The notes under the pieces are model-generated. The model had not been told where the DNA came from. It worked only from the letters and a program-made list of their open reading frames with translations, and made no database searches. Positions 22,326 through 35,900 of a stretch of 64,000 nucleotides of DNA are shown piece after piece (position 1 is the first letter of the stretch; each line of letters starts with the position of its first letter). This DNA comes from Chlorocebus sabaeus (taxonomy: Eukaryota; Chordata; Mammalia; Primates; Cercopithecidae). The stretch spans positions 46,452,026 to 46,516,025 of the forward strand of contig NC_132915.1 in the NCBI RefSeq assembly GCF_047675955.1, read 5' to 3'. The position numbers were made by a program, and so were the translations under genes.

Positions 22326-23883
22326 CTCATAGTTTGTTCTGTTGAACTCTTTTGCCCGTTTTATAGGTCCTTGCTGACTGAGTAGAGGGTGTAAAAATGG
22401 GACCATCTTCAAATCGAATATGCCTTTAGTTGAACAAGGTTGGGACATTTTATGTGGTGCCCACTTTTCATTTTCCCATTTTTCTGTTCTTCGTTGGATA
22501 AGGAGCAAAGGGATCAATAAATGGCAACAATGAATGGAAACATTTGTCATCTGCAGCCCTCACCCTTTGGGGAGTTTTAAGATGTGAACCCTTTAATACT
22601 GAGTCCTAATTATTTTCCACTCTCTTTCCTCCCACCTCTGCCTCCCCACATAGTTAGGCCTTTAGCTGGCTAAGGAGCTAAGATACTTACTTTTTTATGA
22701 ATGACTTGGTTAAGGAAGTCAGTCTGTTAGAAACAGCCTGATGAACCTCTTCCCGCAAACACATTTTTAAAAATGCGGCTCCAAACATGGTGTTGGCTTT
22801 TGTGACCTAGGACGTATATAGACTAGGAAAATGATTGACATACTCTTGGCAAATATGAGAATACAGAGATGGTCATAAGAGTCTGGAATGATGATTTCTT
22901 AGATTTTGTAATATTAATACTCTTATAATTGTAGGCAGTATCCCGCACCATAAAAACCTTAGTCAAATGAGACACCTGCTGTTGGGGAATCTTGGGGGAA
23001 AAAGAGTAATTGAACTCCCAATTGTTTTGTAAAAAAGCATTTAGGTGATTAAATATTCACTTTTATATCTTTTAAAGTGTATTCTCCCGCTTATTTGTTC
23101 AGCTAGAAATGACAGTACCCAAGAATACATAACATTAAAACTGCTGAAAATTACAACTCGACGTAAAATTCATTTTGTATCTCAATATAGTAAGGACACA
23201 CACATATACATATATTTTCAGAAAGAATACATTCCTTAACATTGTGTGGGCTGATATTTTTTCAGTTCTGTTCCTTTAAAAAATGCTGTCCAGATCTAAA
23301 TTAATTTCAGAACCCAACAATGCTTGAAACATATAGTTTGGGAAAAAGAACACTGCTAATTAGTCCATTGTCATAAGTAGTAGCTTCATTTAATTTGTTT
23401 TGCTTTCACATTCCACTTACGGGAATTCAATGATGTGTGCTTGGTGAAGTTTGAGTAATTCCCCATACCATTCTGCATCATTGGAATGCCTCAGAATAAA
23501 CATGTAATAGAAAGTAATCAGACGTTTCTCCTAATATCAGCATCTCATCCCACTCTAAGTGATTGTATTATCTAATTAAACTTTAAAACAATATGGCTTC
23601 CTGATTAGCAAGTGAACTATAAATAATGCTTACCTGAAGAAAAAGTGACTAATTTCAATGAGGGAAGAAAAGCTGTCTGCATTGCACTTACTGAGAGTAG
23701 TAGGTTAGCTTCCAAATGTAGCTTTTTCCTAATGAATCTTTCAAGGGTGTTCCAAAGGGTAATTTTGCATCTATGACATTTAATACCCTATTTCACTAAT
23801 TTAGAACCCAACTCCACTACATTTTTAATTTTGATTATATATTTTTAAAAATTATTATTTGATTCTGTTTGGAAGTTACATAG
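22326..23883. other. Intron 1 sequence, nothing recognised
   Basis: AT-rich, no clear repeat or exon. Confidence 0.45.
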
Positions 23884-23900
23884 TGAGAATAAAGAATTTT

Positions 23901-24184
23901 TTTTTTTTTTTTTGAGATGCAGTCTCACTCTGTTGCCCAGGCTGGAGTGCAGTGGCGCAATCTAGGCTCACTGCAACCTCTGCCTCCCGGGTTCAAGCTG
24001 TTCTCCTGCCTCAGCCTCCTGAGTAACTGGGATTACAGGCGTGCACCACCACGCCAGCTAATTTTTGTATTTTTAGTAGAGACAGGGTTTCACCATGTTG
24101 GTCAGGCTGGTCTTGAACTCCTGACCTTGTGATCTGCCCGCCTTGGCCTCCCAAAGTGCTGGGCATGAGCCACTGTGCCTGGCC
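23901..24184 (-). mobile_element. AluS element
   Basis: Minus-strand Alu with a small deletion near 'gtgctgggcatgagcc'. Flanked by TGAGAATAAAGAATTTT (23884-23900 and 24185-24201). Confidence 0.95.
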
Positions 24185-24208
24185 TGAGAATAAAGAATTT
24201 TATAATGA

Positions 24209-24474
24209 CAGTAGTTTGGGAGGCCGAGGTGGGTGGATCACTTGAGGTTGGGAGTTTGAGACCAGCCTGGCCAGCATGGTGAAACCCAGTCTCTACTAAA
24301 GTACAGAAATTAGCAGAGTGTGGCAGCATGCACCATTAATCCCAGCTACGTGGGAGGCTGAGGCAGGAGAATTGTTTGAACGTGGGAGGTGAAGGTTGCA
24401 GTGTGCTGAGATTGCGCCACTGCCCTCCAGCTTGAGCAACAGAATGAGACTTTGTCTCAAAAAAAAAAAAAAAA
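24209..24474 (+). mobile_element. Alu inserted in the target duplication of the previous Alu
   Basis: Plus-strand Alu lacking about 35 bases at its 5' end (it begins at CAGTAGTTTGGGAGGCC). Flanked by AAAGAATTTTATAATGA (24192-24208 and 24475-24491), which overlaps the right target duplication of the 23901-24184 Alu. The two Alus lie head to head about 24 bp apart. Confidence 0.95.
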
Positions 24475-24518
24475 AAAGAATTTTATAATGAGTAATCTTA
24501 GGTTTTTATTTTTAGTTT

Positions 24519-24800
24519 TCATTTTATTTGTGACGGTCTCCCTCTGTCACCGGGCTGGAGTACAGTGGTGCAGTCCTGGCTCATTGCAGTGTTGACCTCC
24601 TGGGCTCAAAGGATCCACCCACCTCAGCCTCCAGAGTAGCTGGGACTGCAGGTGTGTGCTACCACGCTAGGCTAATTTTTGTATTTTTTTTAGAGATGGG
24701 GTCTCTGTCTCCCTGTGTTGCCCAGATTGGTTTCGAACTTCTGAACTTAAGCCATTTGTCCATCTCAGCCTTATAGGGGTGCGCTACCACATCTGGCTAA
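24519..24800 (-). mobile_element. AluJ element
   Basis: Diverged minus-strand Alu (GGGCTGGAGTACAGTGGTG, then GTGCGCTACCACATCTGGC). Flanks share GTTTTTATTTTT. Confidence 0.88.
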
Positions 24801-25099
24801 AGTTTTTATTTTTGTTATTTAAAAAGAACATCTTTTAGTGCCTGAAGGAAAAATATAAAGAGAATATGAGTGATTTATAATAGTTAGTTTCCTTGTATTA
24901 ATGTCTGGAACAGTTTGAAAACTAGTTCTATGTTTTTTTGGGGGAGGAATTTGTTTTTTGTATATGAAAGTTTTTTTTAATAATTCTAGATGTAATCCAA
25001 ATTGAACATAATATAGCATTTAAATAACTAAAAAATTCACAAAACTCATATATAATGCAGTTCCACAATCCATTTGTAACATTTTATTGTTCACAAAAG

Positions 25100-25655
25100 A
25101 ATTTTTTTTCATATCACCAGACTTATTGTACAGCGTGGTGTTATAGTTAATAACAATAGATTGTGTACTTGAAAATTGCTAAGAGAATAAATTTTAAGTG
25201 CTCTCATCACAAAAAAATGGTGGGTGTATGAGGTAATGGTTATGTTTTCTTCTTTGTTTTTTGAGATAGGATCTTGGTCTGTTGCCCAGGCTGTATGGTG
25301 GCACGATCATGGCTCATTGTAGCCTTGACCTCCCGGGCTCAGCGATCCTCCCACCCTCAGTCTCCTGAGTAGCTGGAACTACAGGTGTATTCCACTACGA
25401 CTAACTAATTTTTAAGTTTGTAGCGATGGGGGTCTCATTATGTTGCCCAGGCCAGTCTCAAACTTCTGGACTCAAATGATCCCCTCCCATCTTGGCCTCC
25501 CAAAGTGCTAGGATTACAGATGTGACCCACTGTGCCAGCCCTAATGGTTATGTTAATTAGCTTGATTTAACCATTCTAAAATGTATACATAAAACATTAT
25601 GTTGTATGCCATAAATATATGCAATTTTTATCTGTCGATTAAAAAATACTAAAAA
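25100..25655 (+). mobile_element. Old L1M 3'UTR fragment, split by AluJ
   Basis: 'attgtacagcgtggtgttat', 'gaaaattgctaagagaataa' and, after the Alu, 'ttaaccattctaaaatgtat' follow an L1M 3'UTR order. Confidence 0.65.
25247..25541 (-). mobile_element. AluJ element
   Basis: Diverged minus-strand Alu flanked by TAATGGTTATGTT (25234-25246 and 25542-25554). Confidence 0.93.
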
Positions 25656-26891
<1,236 letters not shown>

Positions 26892-26929
26892 AAAGAATAA
26901 TCAAGATTGACTCCTAAGTTTTAGATCAA

Positions 26930-27155
26930 CCTAACCCTAACACCCAGCTCACGGGCAGGCTGCATATAGCCCAGGATGGCTTTGAATGCGGCCTAACATA
27001 AATTATTAAACTTTCTTAAAACATTATGATATTTATTTTGCAATTTTTTTAGCTCATTAACTATTGTTAGTGTTAGTATATTTTATATGTGGCCCAAGAT
27101 AATTCTTCTTCTTTCACTGTGGCCCAGGGAAGCCAAAAGATTGGACACTACTGTT
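26930..27155 (-). mobile_element. MER30-like hAT-Charlie nonautonomous DNA transposon
   Basis: 'gcccaggatggctttgaatg', 'actattgttagtgttagtat' and 'ggaagccaaaagattggaca' match, in reverse, a short hAT element. The subfamily is from memory. Confidence 0.6.
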
Positions 27156-27444
27156 TTAGATCTTTGAATAAATGAATAGATGGCAGTATCAATTTCTGGG
27201 AGGGAGAGGGGCAGATTTGTGAGAGGGTAAGGAATCAATAATTTTATTTTGGACAAGTTAAATTTAAGATATCTATTAGGTTTTCAAGTGGAATTATTGA
27301 ATATGCAGTTGGAGATAATTATGGAATATGCAGTTGAATATGCAGTCTGGACCTAAGAGTAGGAAATGACTCTAGATAGAAATGTGCGAGTCTCAGTGTA
27401 GCGTTGGTATTTAAAATCATGGGTCTGATATAAGGTCACCCAGG

Positions 27445-27632
27445 GTGGTGGTTCTCAACCCAGAGTGCACAGATTCACTCAAGGTACTTTTAAAACATAG
27501 TGATGCTTGGATCTAACCTAAGACCAATTAATCAGAATCTCTAATTCATCCCTATTTTTTAAAAGCTCCCCAAAAGAGATTCCTGTCAGCCAAGGTTAAT
27601 AACAACTAACCTAGGTAATAAGGACTGAAATT
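27445..27632 (+). mobile_element. MER5A-like hAT-Charlie element
   Basis: 'ggtggttctcaacccagagt', 'ttaatcagaatctctaattc', 'ttttaaaagctccccaaaag'. Confidence 0.8.
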
Positions 27633-28096
27633 ACCCATTGTCCTTTGGATTTGGCAATATAGAGGAACTTGAATAATGATTTTATCATAATGGTGGGGAG
27701 GAAAATCTTACTGGGAAGCATTATAGAGTGAATGGGAGATAGGAAATAGACATAGTAATTACAGGCAGCTCTTTCAGGGAGTTTTGATAAAAGGGGAGCT
27801 GAAAATGGGGCAGCAGTGAGGGAAGTTTCCTTTTAGAGCAAATTTAATTAGATATTTAGCATTTCAACAGTTGTATCCCAAAATATAGGTGATAGAAATA
27901 GTAAAAGTGAATGTGGATTACCTGTGTAATAACTTTTTAAAATAAAGCTTTCCCCCATACCTTTAAAGAGAGTCAGTTGGTGTAGTTATACAACTAGGGA
28001 TCAAGTAATTGGTTTTTCATTTTAAAATTTAATGTAGTATCTTATTTCACTATTACTACAAAGCAATGCATCTAAATTCTCTTTTATTTCTTTAAG

Positions 28097-28185
28097 GCTG
28101 ATAAAGAATTTGTATGGTCTTTGTGGAAACGTCTCCAGGTGACAAACCCAGATCTCACACAAGTGGTCAGTTTGGTTGTGGAAAG
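28097..28185 (+). CDS. CNTLN: CNTLN exon 2: coiled-coil start of centlein
   Basis: The 89-nt exon encodes ADKEFVWSLWKRLQ, then VTNPDLTQVVSLVVE, plus two bases (AG) of the next codon, presumably Arg. It directly continues ..EELALCQ from exon 1. It is preceded by a pyrimidine tract and AG (28095-28096) and followed by GTGAGC, a strong donor. The peptide is identical to what I remember of human centlein residues after Gln120, which is why the identification is firm. The length is not a multiple of three, so skipping this exon would shift the frame. It lies in ordinary AT-rich sequence and is too short to stand out as an open frame. Confidence 0.93.
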
Positions 28186-29560
28186 GTGAGCTCTCAAATT
28201 ATTTTTTCATGAGTGTTTGGTGTGTTGAGTTTGTTTCTCTTCATTATTAAAGTTAATACTTGTCATTAATCTCCTAAAGAGATTCATTTAATGTCTAAAT
28301 AAATGTGGAGCCAAAAATTAAAATTGTTGGATAATGAAGGGTGCCAGTTCACCAAGTACAGGTAGGCCCTGTTCCTGTTCATATTCTGACGTATTTGGAG
28401 AGTGTGTAGTTAAGAGATAAAACTATGTCTTAAATACTGTGTGTGTGTGTCTTGAGCTGTTACAGTTCAACCTTAAAAATCGGCGAAGTCCCTGTTGTTT
28501 GACCTTTTACTCCATAGACTGCCTCTATAGGGAACTTACTAGACGTGACTCAGTTTTCCCCTAAGATAACTGCAGTGTGTAATTGAAAGCCTGGGATGAC
28601 CTTGCCGGTGTAGACTAAGTGTTCTGGAATAGATTAAGGGATTTTACTTAGCACTCCATATTATCCTGTAGGAACTGCCCATTTAACTGTAGATTGTTGG
28701 GCCTCTTCTTGGTCATTAGAAACAGTGGAATGCTCCTGGGTTCTTCCTATCAAACATTTGGTATATTCCCATGACACTTAGCACAGCAATTAAAACACTT
28801 GCTTTCCTAGTAAATGGATTTCATTATACTTCTTAAATGAGAAGCTAAACATATGGATACCTTTTCCTTTTCCTTTTTTAAAAATTGGAATCGTGATCCT
28901 AAAATTTGAATATCATTTTTCATTACTTGAATTATATTCACCTTTGGAGTCTCTAGTCCTGGGATCATTCCAGTGTTGTCTGAAATTTGACTTGTTAAAA
29001 ATCTGTGATACATGCCTGAGTATGTCTAATTTTACCATCTTTGGTTATTATGAACACTTAAAATAGTATAATCAGTTTCTTCTCATGTGGCTTGTATGTC
29101 TGATTCATCAATCATTTTTTTTCCTTCTGATGATCAGAATTAAGTCTTTTGTTGAAGTACCCTTATTACTTCCTCAATCATTTTTGAGATGAAATGTGAT
29201 CACTCTCAGACTCCCTCTGTTTTTTTTAGTAGAATAAGCCTTCTAGAGAAGCCTTGGGACTTCAATTGTCATTTCCATGATTCTTTATTCTCCCCTCCTT
29301 TTATTTGTTATTTTTTAAAACTTTCTAAATCTATCCATAATTTTTACTTTTCTCCTGGTTAAACAGAAGCATATATTAAATTATTGTTAGTTCATTTTCC
29401 TCATCCTTTACAATGTCTATTTTTCATATTTATAATATACAAAGTATACATTCATATAACATACAATTTATAAATAAACATACTGTATATGAGAGGTAGG
29501 TGTTCAAAAGTCTTTTGTTGATAAGGTGTAATGAGAAATTTTGGAGATTACTGTTTTATA
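28186..29560. other. Intron 2 sequence, nothing recognised
   Basis: Starts with the GTGAGC donor. AT-rich, without a recognised exon or repeat. Confidence 0.45.
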
Positions 29561-29562
29561 AC

Positions 29563-29745
29563 CATGACTCTCAAAATTTAGTGTGCACAAGTTATACTTG
29601 GAGAATTTATTAAAATGAAGATCTCTGGGCCATTTACCTGATCTACTGAATCTCTAGGGGTGGGATCTAGGTTTAAAATAAAGTTTAAAATAACATTTCC
29701 AGGTAATTCTGATGTCTGTAGATTACACTGTGAGATTCCTTGGAT
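29563..29745 (+). mobile_element. MER5A-like hAT-Charlie element
   Basis: 'gactctcaaaatttagtgtg', 'ctactgaatctctaggggtg', 'taacatttccaggtaattct'. Confidence 0.7.
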
Positions 29746-30592
29746 TTTGAGTTTATTTTTGAAATTAGAAACTGTAAGTGGCATTTATAATTTTATTACT
29801 ATGTAAATACTTCCTAGAGAACCATGTAGTATGTTCACATCCACTGAGAAGTGAAAATGATATGCCAAATACTCAACCCATGTCTGTTAAAAATAATGTT
29901 CTAAATATCAAGGTCAAACAGATGATCTTTCTGTGTAGTCTATTAATTGTCCAAATTATGATCCATTTAGGTCTGTTTAATTTTTAAACCATGGACTTCC
30001 TGGACAGCATTCCCCCCTGTAATTTCTCATTGCCCTTCTCTTTACTTTTTCTTAAAAAGAATGTCTATGTTCTTTGTCAGACATTTGTGTAATAGGCTGA
30101 GGACATTTTTCCTTGTCCTCTTTGGCTTATGGTATGGATTACTTTCTGAACCTACTCACATTTGTCATTTTAGATTTTCTTTTCATTGTACAGCTGAATT
30201 AATTACACAGTTTCTAGGACGCCAGATCATCCTTTTCTTTTTTGTCAGATTATTTTCAAGTATTTTTTTTTTTCTGAGAAAGGATGGACAGGTGGCACAT
30301 TTTCTGACTCCTTATATGACTGAAAATGTCTTTCTTTTGCCCTTACACTTAGTTGGCACTTCCGCTGAACATAATTATTTTATGTCCATGTATTTTGCCT
30401 TGGATTTTTGAAAGCATAGTTCTATTATTTAATTCGAGCATACTGTAATGCTACCAAGGAGCCCATCAGTGTGATTCTTGTTTCTTCCTAGATACTTGCT
30501 TGAAGCTTGTAGGATTTTCTCTTGAGGTGCACTATTGTAAAATCTCAACATCATCTGTTTATTTGGGTCCTTTGAAAGTTTATTCTAAGTCT
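29746..30592. other. Intron 2 sequence, unassigned
   Basis: T-rich. An open frame at 30061-30411 has no recognisable domain. The sequence continues on the other side of the inserted L1 at 32020. Confidence 0.4.
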
Positions 30593-30607
30593 TTGGTGGG
30601 CCTTTTC
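30593..30607. repeat. Target-site duplication of the twin-primed L1, left
   Basis: TTGGTGGGCCTTTTC, same as 32005-32019. Confidence 0.93.
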
Positions 30608-32004
30608 TTTTTTTTTTTTTTTTTTTTAAATTTATTTATTATTATTAAACTTCAAGTTGTAGGGTACATGTGCACAACGTGCAGGTTTGCTACATATGTA
30701 TACTTGTGCCATGTTGGTGTGCTGCACCCATCAACTCGTCATTTACATCAGGTATAACTCCCAATGCAATCCCTCCCCCCTCCCCCCTCCCCATGATAGG
30801 CCCCGGTGTGTGATGTTCCCCTTCCCGAGTCCAAGTGATCTCATTGTTCAGTTCCCACCTACGAGTGAGAACATGCGGTGTTTGGTTTTCTGTTCTTGTG
30901 ATAGTTTGCTAAGAATGATGGTTTCCAGCTGCATCCATGTCCCTACAAAGGACACAAACTCATCCTTTTTTATGGCTGCATAGTATTCCATGGTGTATAT
31001 GTGCCACATTTTCTTAATCCAATCTGTCACTGATGGACATTTGGGTTGATTCCAAGTCTTTGCTATTGTGAATAGTGCTGCAATAAACATATGTGTGCAT
31101 GTGTCCTTATAGCAGCATAATTTATAATCCTTTGGGTATATACCCAGTAATGGGATGGCTGGGTCATATGGTACATCTAGTTCTAGATCCTTGAGGAATC
31201 GCCATACTGTTTTCCATAATGGTTGAACTAGTTTACAATCCCACCAACAGTGTAAAAGTGTTCCTATTTCTCCACATCCTCTCCAGCACCTGTTGTTTCC
31301 TGACTTTTTAATGATCGCCATTCTAACTGGTGTGAGATGGTATCTCATTGTGGTTTTGATTTGCATTTCTCTGATGGCCAGTGATGATGAGCATTTTTTC
31401 ATGTGTCTGTTGGCTGGTACCAAAACAGAGATATAGACCAATGGAACAGAACAGAGTCCTCAGAAATAATACCACACATCTACAGCCATCTGATCTTTGA
31501 CAAACCTGAGAGAAACAAGAAATGGGGAAAGGATTCCCTATTTAATAAATGGTGCTGGGAAAATTGGCTAGCCATAAGTAGAAAGCTGAAACTGGATCCT
31601 TTCCTTACTCCTTATACGAAAATTAATTCAAGATGGATTAGAGACTTAAATGTTAGACCTAATACCATAAAAATCCTAGAGGAAAACCTAGGTAGTACCA
31701 TTCAGGACATAGGCATGGGCAAAGACTTCATGTCTAAAACACCAAAAGCAACGGCAACAAAAGCCAAAATTGACAAATGGGATCTCATCAAACTAAAGAG
31801 CTTCTGCACAGCAAAAGAAACTACCATCAGAGTGAGCAGGCAACCTACAGAATGGGAGAAAATTTTTGCAATCTACTCATCTGACAAAGGGCTAATATCC
31901 AGAACCTACAAAGAACTCAAACAAATTTACAAGAAAAAAACAAACAACCCCATCCAAAAGTGGGCAAAGGATATGAACAGACATTTCTCAAAAGAAGACA
32001 TTCA
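30608..32004 (-). mobile_element. Twin-primed (5'-inverted) young L1
   Basis: The 3' part (30608-31415) is minus-strand L1 3'UTR and ORF2 C-terminus. The 5' part (about 31416-32004) is ORF2 sequence in plus orientation, from the YQNRDIDQWN codons to the KEDIH codons, which abut the same point of ORF2 where the minus part stops. It is bracketed by a perfect TTGGTGGGCCTTTTC duplication (30593-30607 and 32005-32019). At the inversion joint the bases CTG are shared by both parts. The 3' part is almost identical to 32744-33545. The open frames across it are fragments of ORF2, not genes. Confidence 0.95.
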
Positions 32005-32019
32005 TTGGTGGGCCTTTTC
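32005..32019. repeat. Target-site duplication of the twin-primed L1, right
   Basis: TTGGTGGGCCTTTTC, same as 30593-30607. Confidence 0.93.
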
Positions 32020-32245
32020 ATCTCAAAACGTGAGATTTTCTTTTGATTGATACAATGTTCTCATATCTTCATTGTATTCTTTGTTTTAGCACTCTGTTAG
32101 AGGTTGGAGCTTACGGATTTGACCTTCTTTTCTGTTTTCTTTCTTATCTCATGTTTTCCATCTTTTTATCTTTTGTTGTATCTCCTTGGTGGCCTTCCTA
32201 CTTTTTGTTCCATCAATAAGTGGAATTCTTCTGTTTGCTCTATGC

Positions 32246-32522
32246 TATGATCTGAATGTTGGTGTCCCACCAAAATTATGAGGGCTGAGCCCTCATAAAT
32301 GGGATTAGTGCCCTTCTAAAGGGATTTAAAGAGCCTCCCTTCTCTTCTGCCATGTGAGGATACAGAAGGTGTCATTTACATGGAACAGACCCTCACCAGA
32401 CACTGAATCTGCTGGTGCCTTGATCTTGGACTGCTGGTGCTCCAGAACTGCGAGCAGTACATTTCTGTTGTTTATAAATTACCCATCTAAGGTATTTGTT
32501 ATAGCAGCCCAAACGGATGAAG
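32246..32522 (+). mobile_element. ERVL-MaLR LTR (MLT1A/MSTD-like)
   Basis: 'atgatctgaatgttggtgtc', 'aatgggattagtgcccttct', 'gccttgatcttggactgctg' and the end 'gtatttgttatagcagccca' follow the MaLR LTR order. About 60 consensus bases are missing from the first third. No internal region. Confidence 0.8.
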
Positions 32523-32976
32523 ATTCTCTCTGATTATTTGAATTTTTAAATTTTAGCAGTCAAATTTTTACCTCTAAAAATTACTTATTTTTAAATGTTT
32601 TCCTTTTTCAAAGCCGCTTTCTTTAATAAAATAACTTTTTAATCTTTCTGATTATAATTTTTAAAGTTCTTTTCTGTTTCTTGTGTTATCTTTGTTTTCT
32701 GTTGGGTAACTTCTGTTTATTCTTACTAGTCTTTCTTTTTTTTTTTTTTTTTTTTTAAATTTATTTATTATTATTAAACTTCAAGTTGTAGGGTACATGT
32801 GCACAACGTGCAGGTTTGCTACATATGTATACTTGTGCCATGTTGGTGTGCTGCACCCATCAACTCGTCATTTACATCAGGTATAACTCCCAATGCAATC
32901 CCTCCCCCCTCCCCCCTCCCCATGATAGGCCCCGGTGTGTGATGTTCCCCTTCCTGAGTCCAAGTGATCTCATTGT

Positions 32977-35900
32977 TCAGTTCCCACCTACGAGTGAGAA
33001 CATGCGGTGTTTGGTTTTCTGTTCTTGTGATAGTTTGCTAAGAATGATGGTTTCCAGCTGCATCCATGTCCCTACAAAGGACACAAACTCATCCTTTTTT
33101 ATGGCTGCATAGTATTCCATGGTGTATATGTGCCACATTTTCTTAATCCAATCTGTCACTGATGGACATTTGGGTTGATTCCAAGTCTTTGCTATTGTGA
33201 ATAGTGCTGCAATAAACATACGTGTGCATGTGTCCTTATAGCAGCATAATTTATAATCCTTTGGGTATATACCCAGTAATGGGATGGCTGGGTCATATGG
33301 TACATCTAGTTCTAGATCCTTGAGGAATCGCCATACTGTTTTCCATAATGGTTGAACTAGTTTACACTCCCACCAACAGTGTAAAAGTGTTCCTATTTCT
33401 CCACATCCTCTCCAGCACCTGTTGTTTCCTGACTTTTTAATGATCGCCATTCTAACTGGTGTGAGATGGTATCTCATTGTGGTTTTGATTTGCATTTCTC
33501 TGATGGCCAGTGATGATGAGCATTTTTTCATGTGTCTGTTGGCTGTATGAATGTCTTCTTTTGAGAAATGTCTGTTCATATCCTTTGCCCACTTTTGGAT
33601 GGGGTTGTTTGTTTTTTTCTTGTAAATTTGTTTGAGTTCTTTGTAGGTTCTGGATATTAGCCCTTTGTCAGATGAGTAGATTGCAAAAATTTTCTCCCAT
33701 TCTGTAGGTTGCCTGCTCACTCTGATGGTAGTTTCTTTTGCTGTGCAGAAGCTCTTTAGTTTGATGAGATCCCATTTGTCAATTTTGGCTTTTGTTGCCG
33801 TTGCTTTTGGTGTTTTAGACATGAAGTCTTTGCCCATGCCTATGTCCTGAATGGTACTACCTAGGTTTTCCTCTAGGATTTTTATGGTATTAGGTCTAAC
33901 ATTTAAGTCTCTAATCCATCTTGAATTAATTTTCGTATAAGGAGTAAGGAAAGGATCCAGTTTCAGCTTTCTACTTATGGCTAGCCAGTTTTCCCAGCAC
34001 CATTTATTAAATAGGGAATCCTTTCCCCATTTCTTGTTTCTCTCAGGTTTGTCAAAGATCAGATGGCTGTAGATGTGTGCTATTATTTCTGAGGACTCTG
34101 TTCTGTTCCATTGGTCTATATCTCTGTTTTGGTACCAGTACCATGCTGTTTTGGTTACTGTAGCCTTGTAGTATAGTTTGAAGTCAGGTAGCGTGATGCC
34201 TCCAGCTTTGTTCTTTTGACTTAGGATTGTCTTGGAGATGCGGGCTCTTTTTTGGTTCCATATGAACTTTAAAGCAGTTTTTTCCAATTCTGTGAAGAAG
34301 CTCATTGGTAGCTTGATGGGGATGGCATTGAATCTATAAATTACCTTGGGCAGTATGGCCATTTTCACGATATTGATTCTTCCTATCCATGAGCATGGTA
34401 TGTTCTTCCATTTGTTTGTGTCCTCTTTGATTTCACTGAGCAGTGGTTTGTAGTTCTCCTTGAAGAGGTCCTTTACATCCCTTGTAAGTTGGATTCCTAG
34501 GTATTTTATTCTCTTTGAAGCAATTGTGAATGGAAGTTCATTCCTGATTTGGCTCTCTGTTTGACTGTCACTGGTGTATAGGAATGCTTGTGATTTTTGC
34601 ACATTAATTTTGTATCCTGAGACTTTGCTGAAGTTGCTGATCAGCTTAAGGAGATTTTGGGCTGAGACAATGGGGTTTTCTAAATATACAATCATGTCGT
34701 CTGCAAACAGGGACAATTTGACTTCTTCTTTTCCTAACTGAATCCCCTTGATTTCTTTCTCTTGCCTGATTGCCCTAGCCAGAACTTCCAACATTATGTT
34801 GAATAGGAGTGGTGAGAGAGGGCATCCCTGTCTTGTGCCAGTTTTCAAAGGGAATTTTTCCAGTTTTTGCCCATTCAGTATGATATTGGCTGTGGGTTTG
34901 TCATAAATAGCTCTTATGATTTTGAGGTACGTTCCATCAATACCGAATTTATTGAGCGTTTTTAGCATGAAGGGCTGTTGAATTTTGTCAAAAGCCTTTT
35001 CTGCATCTATTGAGATAATGATGTGGTTCTTGTCTTTGGTTCTGTTTATATGCTGGATTATGTTTATTGATTTGCGAATGTTGAACCAGCCTTGCATCCC
35101 AGGGATGAAGCCCACTTGATCATGGTGGATAAGCTTTTTGATGTGCTGCTGAATCCGGTTTGCCAGTATTTTATTGAGGATTTTTGCATCGATGTTCATC
35201 AGGGATATTGGTCTAAAATTCTCTTTTTTTGTTGTGTCTCTGCCAGGCTTTGGTATCAGGATGATGTTGGCCTCATAAAATGAGTTAGGGAGGATTCCCT
35301 CTTTTTCTATTGATTGGAATAGTTTCAGAAGGAATGGTACCAGCTCTTCCTTGTACCTCTGGTAGAATTCAGCTGTGAATCCATCTGGTCCTGGACTTTT
35401 TTTGGTTGGTAGGCTATTAATTATTGCCTCAATTTCAGAGCCTACTATTGGTCTATTCAGGGATTCAACTTCTTCCTGGTTTAGTCTTGGAAGAGTGTAA
35501 GTGTCCAGGAAATTATCCATTTCTTCTAGATTTTCCAGTTTATTTGCGTAGAGGTGTTTATAGTATTCTCTGATGGTAGTTTGTATTTCTGTGGGGTCGG
35601 TGGTGATATCCCCTTTATCATTTTTAATTGCGTCGATTTGATTCTTCTCTCTTTTCTTCTTTATTAGTCTTGCTAGTGGTCTGTCAATTTTGTTGATCTT
35701 TTCAAAAAACCAACTCCTGGATTCATTGATTTTTTGGAGGGTTTTTTGTGTCTCTATCTCCTTCAGTTCTGCTCTGATCTTAGTTATTTCTTGCCTTCTG
35801 CTAGCTTTCGAATGTGTTTGCTCTTGCTTCTCTAGTTCTTTTAATTGCGATGTTAGAGTGTCAATTTTAGATCTTTCCTGCTTTCTCTTGTGGGCATTTA

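Noticed and set aside
31403..32050. 215-codon plus-strand open frame
   Set aside because: It is L1 ORF2 sequence in the inverted half of a twin-primed L1, running into flanking DNA. Not a gene.
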